From Acidobacteriota bacterium (lineage in GTDB: Bacteria; Acidobacteriota; Thermoanaerobaculia; Thermoanaerobaculales; Thermoanaerobaculaceae), in the NCBI GenBank assembly GCA_027458945.1, contig DAIDOU010000144.1, positions 1 to 5,102 of the forward strand: a stretch of DNA of 5,102 nt. The letters run 5' to 3'. Position numbers and translations under genes: made by a program. The notes beneath the pieces were generated by a model, which worked only from the letters and a program-made list of their open reading frames with translations, did not search any database and had not been told where the DNA came from. Below, piece by piece: positions 1 to 5,102 of the stretch; position 1 is the stretch's first letter; each line of letters starts with the position of its first letter.

Positions 1-2037
1 ACCGGCCTGGCGACCGGCCTGATTCCGCCGGTGGTCGGGGACGTGCTCGTCGCCGACGCGCTCGATCACGCGACCGCGGCGCTCGCGGTGCTCGGCGTGC
101 TGGCGGCCGCAGCGCTGTCGGTGCGCACCTACATCACCAACCGCGGCGACCCAACGCGCCGGCGGCAGGTCGAGTGGGTGGCGCTCGGCGCCGCCGCCGG
201 GTTCACGCCGTACCTGCTGCTCTCGCTCATCCCGCAGTGGGCCGGCGCCGAACTCGAGGTGCTGACCTGGATCTCGTTGCTGCCGCTCGCCCTCGTCCCC
301 CTCGGGGTGGCCTCCTCGCTGCTCGAGTTCCGCCTCTGGGACCTCGAGGACATCGCCCGGCAGGTGATGGCGACCGGCGTCGCCGTGCTTCTCGGCGGCG
401 TGAGCTTTGCCTTCCTCAACTACGCCGTGACCCAGTTCGGCTTCCGCCTGGGGAACTGGCGCAACCTCGTCGCGGTCGCGGGCGGCGTGTTGCTCGCCAC
501 CCTCACCGTGCCGGCCCGGCGCTTCCTGCTCGAGGGGATGGAGCACCTGCAGTACCGCGAGCGTCTGGCGGCGCGGCGCGCGCTCACGACGTTCGCCGAG
601 GAGGCGGTCGCCCACCGCGACCCCGAGACGCTGCTGCAGCGGCTGGCGCAGCTGCTGCGCGACGCCCTCGCGGTCGACCAGGTCGTGACCTACCTGGCGC
701 TCGGCGGCCGCCTGTACCCCTCGGACGCGAGCCAGGACTGGCCGGTGCTCGCGGTCGAGGACCTGGCCGAGCCGTTCCCGGCGCCGGCCGAGGCCGCGCT
801 GGCGGTGCGCGGCCTGTGGCACCGCTTCCCGGTCGAGCGCGACGGACGGGTGATCGGCCTCGTCTACTGCGGCCGGCGCCACGGCGGGATGCCGCTCGGC
901 CACGGCGAGCGCCGCCTGGTCGGAGCACTCACGGCGCAGGCCGCCCTCGCACTCGAGAACACGTTGCTGATGGCGAACCTGCGCCGGCAGGTGGAGGAGC
1001 ACCGGCTGCTCGAGGGCTACCTCGAGCGCATCTTCCAGTTCTCCGCGGCGGCGCTGCTGATCTGCGACGACTCGGGGCGGGTGCTGCGCGCCAACGAGCG
1101 GGCAGGAACGCTGCTGCGGCGCGAGCCGGGCGCGCTCGTCGGCGAGCGCCTGCACGCGCTCGTCGAGCTGCGTCCCGAGTGGGCCTCGACGCTGCCGACC
1201 GACCTCGCCGGCGTCCAGGTGCGGTTCGCGACCGGGAGCGGCTGGCACACCGGGCTGCTCTCCACCTCGAAGCTCGAGGTCGAACCGGGACGGTTCGACG
1301 GCCGCGTCGTCGCGCTCGACGACATTACCGAGCAGCTCAACCTCGAACAGCGCCTCTTCGAGCAGGAGCGGCTCGCCTCGCTCGGACGGCTCGCGGCCGG
1401 CCTCGCCCACGAGGTCAACACGCCGGTCACCGGGATCGCGAGCTACGCCCAGCTGTTGCACGAGCTCACGCCGGCAACGGACCCGCGCGCGCCGCTGGCG
1501 GCCAAGCTCGAGGAGCAGGCGTTTCGCGTGTCGCGCATCGTCACCAACCTGCTGGAGCTCGCCCGACCGTCAGGGTTCGAGCGCCAGCTCGTGGACCTCT
1601 CGGTCCTGGCCCGCGACGAGGTCAACCAGATGAAGGTCGACGCCGAACGCGGGAACGTCACGCTCGAGCTGCGGCCGGCCGAGGACGCCGTCGCCAACGT
1701 CAACCGCGTCCAGTTCGAGCTCGTCGTCCACAACCTGGTGCGCAACGCGATCCAGGCGGCCGGCCGCGGCGGGAGGGTGGAGGTGCTTCTCGGCCGCGAC
1801 CGCGACTCGGTGTGGCTCGAGGTCCGCGACAGCGGCCCCGGCGTCCCCGAGGAGCTGCGCGAGAAGATTTTCGAGCCGTTCGTCACCACTCGCCAGGGGC
1901 GCGGCGGCACCGGCCTCGGGCTCGCCATCACGCGCGACATCGTGGTCGCGCACGGCGGCACGATCCGTGCCCTGGCACCCGAGACAGGCGGCACCGCGAT
2001 GCGCGTCGAGGTGCCGATCCAACAGGAGAACGCATGA
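1..2037 (+). CDS. Membrane sensor histidine kinase (TM-GAF-PAS-HisKA-HATPase_c), 5'-truncated
   Basis: Sensor kinase that should autophosphorylate on His and pass the phosphate to the regulator encoded next door. The frame is open from base 1, so the gene starts before the window. A GTG at 31 could be a start, but the hydrophobic membrane region appears to be already under way there. Numbering from the first codon: about five hydrophobic segments (near 24-42, 58-77, 86-109, 122-144, 155-172), with a charged GDPTRRRQVEW loop between the first two, as in other multi-TM kinases. A GAF-like domain follows (about 195-323, ending LENTLL), then a short helical linker, a PAS domain (about 340-445) and a HisKA dimerisation domain with phospho-acceptor His470 in AHEVNTP. 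The HATPase_c domain has an N box (HNLVRNAIQAAG, 577-588), G1 box DSGPG (610-614), F box FEPF, and G2 box GTGLGL. All catalytic motifs look intact. The signal sensed is unknown; GAF and PAS could bind a small ligand or cofactor, but no diagnostic residues (such as a haem site) are evident. Confidence 0.93.
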   Translation, partial: TGLATGLIPPVVGDVLVADALDHATAALAVLGVLAAAALSVRTYITNRGDPTRRRQVEWVALGAAAGFTPYLLLSLIPQWAGAELEVLTWISLLPLALVPLGVASSLLEFRLWDLEDIARQVMATGVAVLLGGVSFAFLNYAVTQFGFRLGNWRNLVAVAGGVLLATLTVPARRFLLEGMEHLQYRERLAARRALTTFAEEAVAHRDPETLLQRLAQLLRDALAVDQVVTYLALGGRLYPSDASQDWPVLAVEDLAEPFPAPAEAALAVRGLWHRFPVERDGRVIGLVYCGRRHGGMPLGHGERRLVGALTAQAALALENTLLMANLRRQVEEHRLLEGYLERIFQFSAAALLICDDSGRVLRANERAGTLLRREPGALVGERLHALVELRPEWASTLPTDLAGVQVRFATGSGWHTGLLSTSKLEVEPGRFDGRVVALDDITEQLNLEQRLFEQERLASLGRLAAGLAHEVNTPVTGIASYAQLLHELTPATDPRAPLAAKLEEQAFRVSRIVTNLLELARPSGFERQLVDLSVLARDEVNQMKVDAERGNVTLELRPAEDAVANVNRVQFELVVHNLVRNAIQAAGRGGRVEVLLGRDRDSVWLEVRDSGPGVPEELREKIFEPFVTTRQGRGGTGLGLAITRDIVVAHGGTIRALAPETGGTAMRVEVPIQQENA
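2024..2029 (+). promoter_or_regulatory. Ribosome binding site of the response regulator, inside the kinase gene
   Basis: AGGAGA lies four bases before the ATG at 2034, within the last codons of the kinase. It decides the start: the regulator's frame has no stop for about 1.9 kb upstream, so frame openness alone cannot place it. The ATG shares bases with the kinase TGA (ATGA), which suggests translational coupling and roughly matched amounts of the two partners. Confidence 0.7.
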
Positions 2038-3392
2038 GAATCCTGATCATAGACGACGAACCGGTGCTGCAGGACGTGCTGTCCACCCTGCTCCGCCGCG
2101 AGGGTTTCCAGGTCGTGCAGGCGGGCACCGCCGCCGAGGGGCTGCGGCAGGCCGAGGACGGCGAGGTGGACCTCGTCCTCCTCGACCTCATGCTCCCCGA
2201 CCGGCCGGGCCTCGAGGTGCTCAAGGAGATCAAGAACCGCGACCCGGAGGCCGTCGTGGTGGTCATCACCGCCTACTCCTCGGTCGAGACTGCGATCGCG
2301 GCGATGCGGGAAGGGGCGTTCCACTACATCTCCAAGCCGTTCAAGAACCAGGAGGTCGTGCTCACGGTACGCAAGGGGCTCGAGCAGCGCCGCCTGCGGA
2401 CGGAGAACCGCGACCTACGCCAACGCCTCGAAGGCCTCGGCACGTTGGTGTGGCGGTCGCAGGTGATGGAGCGGGTGATCGCTCTCGTGCGCCGGGCGGC
2501 GCCGTCGCGCTCCAACATCCTGCTCACCGGCGAGTCGGGGACGGGCAAGGAGCTACTCGCGCGCGCGGTCCACCAGCTCTCGCCACGCACCGGCGGCCCG
2601 TTCGTCGTCGTCAACACCGGCTCGGTTCCAACCGAGCTGCTCGAGTCCACCCTGTTCGGCCATATCCGCGGCGCGTTCACCGGCGCGGTGGCGAACCGGC
2701 GCGGGCTGTTCGAAGTCGCCGATTCGGGCACGATCTTCCTCGACGAGATCGGGACCATCACGCCTCCGACGCAGGCCAAGCTGCTGCGCGTCATCCAGGA
2801 GCGCGAGTTCATCCCGGTCGGCGGCGAGCAGACCGTGAAGGTCGACGTGCGCATCATCGCCGCCACCAACGCCGACCTGCCCAAGATGGTCGCCGAAGGC
2901 TCGTTCCGCGAGGACCTCTTCTACCGCCTCAACGTGATCACGATCGAGCTGCCGCCGCTGCGCGCCCGTCCGGACGACATCCCGGCGCTCGTCAACCACT
3001 TCCTGCGGCGTTTCGCGGAGGAGAACGAGAAGCCGTCGCTCGCGCTCACGCCGCGGGCGCTCGACGTGATGATGGGCTACCACTGGCCGGGGAACGTGCG
3101 CCAGCTCGAGAACGTCATCGAGCGCGCCGTCGTCCTTTGCCCCGGCGACGTCATCGACGCCGACCTGCTCCCGCGCGAGGTACTCACCCCGCAGGCCGGC
3201 CCGGCCCCGCACCTCCCCGCCGACGGCGTCGACCTCAAGGACGCGGTCAACGCCTACACCCGCGCCCTGATCGAGGCGTCGCTCGCCCGCTGCGGCGGCG
3301 TGCAGCGGCGCGCGGCGCAGATGCTGCGCGTGCGCCCGTCCACGCTCAACGAGATGATCCGCCGGCTGGGCATCGCCGCCACGGAGGAGTGA
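2034..3392 (+). CDS. NtrC-family sigma-54-dependent response regulator
   Basis: A 452-residue transcription activator of the usual length for this family. The receiver domain (1-120) has the acidic pair Asp7/Asp8, phospho-acceptor Asp51, Thr79 and Lys101. A short helical linker leads to the sigma-54 interaction AAA+ domain (about 138-370). This has Walker A GESGTGKE (166-173), the GAFTGA sigma-54 contact loop (213-218), Walker B GTIFLDEIG (232-240), sensor I RIIAATN, the arginine-finger region FREDLFYRLN (291-300) and sensor II WPGNVRQLEN (351-360). The C-terminus carries a Fis-type helix-turn-helix (about 420-447, GGVQRRAAQMLRVRPSTLNEM). Nothing essential is missing, so it should hydrolyse ATP to open sigma-54 promoters when phosphorylated. 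The start is MRILIIDDEP, the typical receiver beginning, with its own ribosome site and a 4-bp ATGA overlap with the kinase, the presumed partner. Several residues differ from textbook NtrC (VNTGS for VNCAA, ESTLFGHIRG for ESELFGHEKG). From memory these mark a subfamily common in Acidobacteriota. Its targets are not visible here. Confidence 0.95.
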   Translation: MRILIIDDEPVLQDVLSTLLRREGFQVVQAGTAAEGLRQAEDGEVDLVLLDLMLPDRPGLEVLKEIKNRDPEAVVVVITAYSSVETAIAAMREGAFHYISKPFKNQEVVLTVRKGLEQRRLRTENRDLRQRLEGLGTLVWRSQVMERVIALVRRAAPSRSNILLTGESGTGKELLARAVHQLSPRTGGPFVVVNTGSVPTELLESTLFGHIRGAFTGAVANRRGLFEVADSGTIFLDEIGTITPPTQAKLLRVIQEREFIPVGGEQTVKVDVRIIAATNADLPKMVAEGSFREDLFYRLNVITIELPPLRARPDDIPALVNHFLRRFAEENEKPSLALTPRALDVMMGYHWPGNVRQLENVIERAVVLCPGDVIDADLLPREVLTPQAGPAPHLPADGVDLKDAVNAYTRALIEASLARCGGVQRRAAQMLRVRPSTLNEMIRRLGIAATEE

Positions 3393-3404
3393 GAGTCGCG
3401 AGAG

Positions 3405-3436
3405 ACCGTGGTCCGTGGACCGTGGTCCGTGGTCCG
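3405..3436 (+). repeat. Tandem heptad repeat (A/T)CCGTGG, about 4.6 copies
   Basis: The units read ACCGTGG, TCCGTGG, ACCGTGG, TCCGTGG, TCCG, which also makes a perfect 14-bp duplication (3405-3418 and 3419-3432). The repeat sits in the gap between two convergent genes. On the plus-strand transcript 3405-3413 could pair with 3418-3426 around a CGUG loop (nine pairs, two of them G-U), so it might also slow or end transcription from the regulator gene. No U-tract follows, so it is not a textbook terminator. Confidence 0.85.
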
Positions 3437-3444
3437 AGAAGACT

Positions 3445-3465
3445 GGGGCTCGGGGCTCGGGGCTC
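3445..3465 (+). repeat. Tandem heptad repeat GGGGCTC, three perfect copies
   Basis: Three identical GGGGCTC units lie eight bases after the first repeat block. The unit sequence is different but the period is the same seven bases. The block is noncoding and lies between the stops of the convergent genes. The G-runs (four runs of four G need one more copy) are one short of a classical four-run G-quadruplex within this block alone. Confidence 0.85.
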
Positions 3466-3477
3466 GAAAGACGGAGA

Positions 3478-3494
3478 ACCGGCGAGCTCCCGGC
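3478..3494 (-). terminator. Weak candidate terminator hairpin after the DUF4340 gene
   Basis: Starting two bases past the DUF4340 stop, the minus strand can form a CCGG/CCGG stem (3493-3490 with 3482-3479), extended by one G-U pair, around a seven-base loop. It is followed by a pyrimidine-rich stretch (TTCTCCGTCTTT) that stands out in this GC-rich sequence. The stem is short and the T-tract is interrupted, so this is only a possibility. Confidence 0.22.
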
Positions 3495-3496
3495 CC

Positions 3497-4858
3497 CTAC
3501 TTCTTCCCCGGCGGCTTCGGCGCCGGTGACGGCGTCGGTGCGGGGGTCGGCTGCGGCTTCGTGAGCGCGGCGGGATCCGCGAGCACGGCGGCCACCTTCG
3601 CGGCGCTCACGCCGAGGCCACCGGTCCGGCCGGCCACGATCGCGACGTCCTCGGCGGCCGTGGGGCCGGCGTAGAACGCCGCGTCGTCGGAGAAACCGGC
3701 GCCCGAGAGCTTGACGCGGCCGAGCGGCGCGCCGGCCGGCTGCGGCAGGTCGAACGCCTCGACCTCGAGATCGCCGAGCGCCGTCAAGCGGCGGCTGACC
3801 GCGTCGCCGTCGGCGTCAGCCGCGCCGGCCTTCCACAGCCCTTTCACGCGCTGCATCGCCGCCTTGGCGCCCCCGGACTCGATGGTGAGCGACTCGACGC
3901 CCCAGCTGTCGAACCCGAGCAGCTTCTTCGACCGCCACCCCTGCCACGGCCCGCCGAGGTGGGAAACGGTCTTCGCCTCGACCCAAAAGACGCGGTCGCC
4001 GCGCTCGCACGCGACCTGCTTCCCGTCCTTCGCGTCGCGCTCGTTGCCGAACTCGAGCGTGATCGGCGCCGCCTTGGCGTCGCGCTTGACGATCGTCAGC
4101 GAGTAGCGACTCGGCGCCAGGCCGAGCGCCTTGAGGTCGGGCGCGTTGTCCACGAACTCCTTGATCCGCGCTCCGGAGACGTCGCCGATCAGCGCCTCGG
4201 CGCGGTCGCGGTCCGCGAGGTCGGACACCGGCGCCGTGATCGTCCACAGCGAGCCGGCGTGCGCCAGCGCGAGCCGCCCGTCGGGCGCCACGATCGTTAT
4301 CGAGGCGACGTCCGGCGAGTAGAGCTGCGCCAGCTCATCCGAGCGCCAGCCCGAGAGGTCCTTGTCGAGATCGGAGGCGACGTAGGCACTCACGAGGTAC
4401 ACCTTGCCGTTGCCGGTCTCGGCGGCGCGCTCCTCGCCGAGCGGCAGCTTGGTGCCGAGCTCGAGGCTGTAGCTCTTGCCGGCCTCGTCCTCGACCGTGA
4501 CCGCGAGCGGCGGCTTGTCGAGTCCGTACTCCGCGAGCTTGACGTCGCCGGCCGCGAAGGTGCGGTCCGCCTTGAGGCCGGTGAGCGAGTACAGGAGGCT
4601 CGTCACCGCGCCCTGGTTGGCCTGATCGGCGAGCGGGGCCTTGAGCGACCACACGCCGCCCTCCTTGATCAGCTCGAAGCGGCCGTGGGAGTTGGTCACG
4701 ACGACCTTCTTCGCCTTGGCCTGATCGAACGTCGGGAACAACTTGCCCGCCCTCGCCTCGAGCTGGTCGGTGGTCGGCTGGTGGCGCTCGACCAGTCCGA
4801 TGTACGCCCCCAGGCCGAGGACCACCAGCGCCAGCGCGATCAACCGTCCGGTCTTCAT
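3497..4858 (-). CDS. DUF4340 domain-containing membrane-anchored protein
   Basis: A 453-residue protein that I assign to DUF4340, a family usually encoded beside GldG-type ABC transporter accessory proteins; its biochemical role is not established. The N-terminus (MKTGR, then hydrophobic residues about 5-22) is an uncleaved-anchor or signal-like segment, so the bulk should lie outside the cytoplasmic membrane. The body is repetitive. Unit 1 (about 50-180) and unit 2 (about 183-315) each run beta strand, WxxxxP (Trp70, Trp205), helix, a GL-x-x-P/S turn (YGLDKP 111-116; LGLAPS 245-250), strands, then GWRS (170-173 and 307-310) and a K/E-L exit. Unit 3 (about 320-427) begins the same way (VESLTIESGG, Trp342) but lacks the later motifs. 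The tail (about 434-453) is rich in proline, alanine and lysine, probably disordered. The ATG lies 9 bp after the upstream GldG stop, with an AGGGGG ribosome site, so the two are co-transcribed. It is the last gene of its operon, as the next gene is convergent. Confidence 0.85.
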   Translation of the reverse strand: MKTGRLIALALVVLGLGAYIGLVERHQPTTDQLEARAGKLFPTFDQAKAKKVVVTNSHGRFELIKEGGVWSLKAPLADQANQGAVTSLLYSLTGLKADRTFAAGDVKLAEYGLDKPPLAVTVEDEAGKSYSLELGTKLPLGEERAAETGNGKVYLVSAYVASDLDKDLSGWRSDELAQLYSPDVASITIVAPDGRLALAHAGSLWTITAPVSDLADRDRAEALIGDVSGARIKEFVDNAPDLKALGLAPSRYSLTIVKRDAKAAPITLEFGNERDAKDGKQVACERGDRVFWVEAKTVSHLGGPWQGWRSKKLLGFDSWGVESLTIESGGAKAAMQRVKGLWKAGAADADGDAVSRRLTALGDLEVEAFDLPQPAGAPLGRVKLSGAGFSDDAAFYAGPTAAEDVAIVAGRTGGLGVSAAKVAAVLADPAALTKPQPTPAPTPSPAPKPPGKK

Positions 4859-4863
4859 CGCCG

Positions 4864-4869
4864 CCCCCT
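4864..4869 (-). promoter_or_regulatory. Ribosome binding site of the DUF4340 gene, overlapping the GldG stop
   Basis: On the minus strand the junction reads TAGGGGGCGGCGATG. The AGGGGG overlaps the upstream stop codon and sits five bases before the ATG at 4858-4856. It supports that ATG, the first in-frame start after the TAG, and implies coupled translation. Confidence 0.55.
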
Positions 4870-5102
4870 AGCGCCGCCGGCGCCACCACACCGCGACGCC
4901 GAGCGCGATCGCGCAGGCCGGGAGCAGGATCAGCGAGATCAGCAGCACGTGGCTCATCTGCGTCTCCGAGAGGAAGAGCTGCACCTGCTCGGGCGAGCGC
5001 GGGGCGATGCCGAGCGCCTGCTCCTGGTTGGCGAGCCAGTTGACCGCGTTGAGCACCAGGTTGGAGTTGCCCGCGTTGGCGAGGTACTGGTTGGTGGCGA
5101 AC
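4868..5102 (-). CDS. GldG-family ABC transporter accessory protein, C-terminal fragment
   Basis: Only the last 77 residues are in the window; the gene continues past the right edge. The visible part reads through FATNQYLANAGNSNLVLNAVNWLA, then QEQALGIAPRSPEQVQLFLSETQ, a single membrane segment (HVLLISLILLPACAIALGVAVWW) and a terminal RRRR. This matches the end of the GldG/ABC_transp_aux family as I know it: the tail of the extracytoplasmic domain (a 'gN..L.lNavnWLa' block), then one C-terminal helix and a cytoplasmic basic tail. GldG-like proteins accompany an ATPase (GldA-like) and a permease (GldF-like). In Bacteroidota the Gld proteins are needed for gliding, but in other phyla the substrate and role are unknown, so the name does not imply motility. 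An internal GTG at 5056 is not a start, because the family motif continues upstream of it. Identification rests on the C-terminus only. Confidence 0.82.
   Translation of the reverse strand, partial: FATNQYLANAGNSNLVLNAVNWLANQEQALGIAPRSPEQVQLFLSETQMSHVLLISLILLPACAIALGVAVWWRRRR

Noticed and set aside
1242..1259. TGGCAC followed by GCTGCT inside the PAS region as a possible sigma-54 promoter.
   Set aside because: The second element is out of register with the required spacing, and the site is deep within coding sequence.
1957..1971. GGCACG-ATC-CGTGCC near the end of the kinase gene, which resembles a -24/-12 sigma-54 promoter (GG and GC spaced correctly) and is a perfect 6-bp inverted repeat.
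   Set aside because: It mismatches the consensus at the flanking T and in the TTGCA half, and lies in a coding stretch (HGGTIRALA) whose codons explain it. The regulator is already coupled to the kinase by ATGA overlap, so no separate promoter is needed.
174..2033. A very long open stretch in the frame of the regulator running through the whole kinase gene, seemingly giving a 1072-residue protein.
   Set aside because: The upstream part translates to low-complexity Arg/Ala/Pro/Gly sequence typical of an off-frame read of GC-rich coding DNA. The real gene in this region is the kinase in another frame, and the regulator begins cleanly at 2034.
1443..2324. Long open frames on the minus strand opposite the kinase and regulator (also 2324-2884 and 2553-3212).
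   Set aside because: They mirror well-supported domain-bearing genes. Their products are compositionally biased with no recognisable motif; stop codons are rare in this base composition.
3393..3496. Possible small RNA or CRISPR-like array in the intergenic gap.
   Set aside because: The repeats are only 7 bp and directly adjacent, without spacers, and no promoter-like element is visible; 104 bp leaves no room for an array.
3408..3674. An 88-codon plus-strand frame starting in the heptad repeats.
   Set aside because: It translates the repeats and then the antisense of the DUF4340 C-terminus, with no ribosome site and no protein-like pattern.

Overview
The window is a high-GC bacterial chromosomal fragment (roughly 70% G+C by eye). 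Genes are tightly packed, and third codon positions are dominated by G and C. The wording of the kinase H-box (HEVNTP) and several signatures in the regulator (LLESTLFGH, TLNEMIRRLGI) resemble, from memory, a histidine kinase/NtrC pair common in Acidobacteriota. A GldG/DUF4340 pair also fits Acidobacteriota, but also Myxococcota and related phyla. The phylum is therefore an inference, with Acidobacteriota the first guess.

Left half (1-3392, plus strand): a two-gene signalling operon. The first gene, cut by the window's left edge, is a membrane-anchored sensor histidine kinase with at least five hydrophobic segments, then GAF, PAS, HisKA and HATPase_c domains. Its TGA stop overlaps the ATG of the second gene (ATGA). 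The second gene is a complete NtrC-family sigma-54 activator: receiver, AAA+ domain with an intact GAFTGA loop, and a Fis-type helix-turn-helix. The kinase should sense a membrane or cytoplasmic cue, phosphorylate Asp51 of the regulator, and thereby switch on sigma-54 promoters that lie outside this window.

Middle (3393-3496): the only intergenic gap, 104 bp between convergent genes. It holds two different tandem repeats that share a 7-bp period, (A/T)CCGTGG and GGGGCTC, and a weak hairpin that may end the minus-strand transcript.

Right half (3497-5102, minus strand): the end of an operon entering from beyond the right edge. Its penultimate gene is the C-terminus of a GldG-family (ABC_transp_aux) protein, an accessory subunit of an uncharacterised ABC transporter. 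Nine bases later, in the same reading frame, comes a membrane-anchored DUF4340 protein built from two full repeats and one degenerate repeat. The ATPase and permease genes are expected just outside the window. Nothing in the sequence links the signalling pair to the transporter beyond adjacency.

I see no RNA gene, CRISPR array, insertion sequence or phage gene. This looks like ordinary core-type sequence. The most unusual items are the paired heptad repeats and the repeat architecture of the DUF4340 protein.
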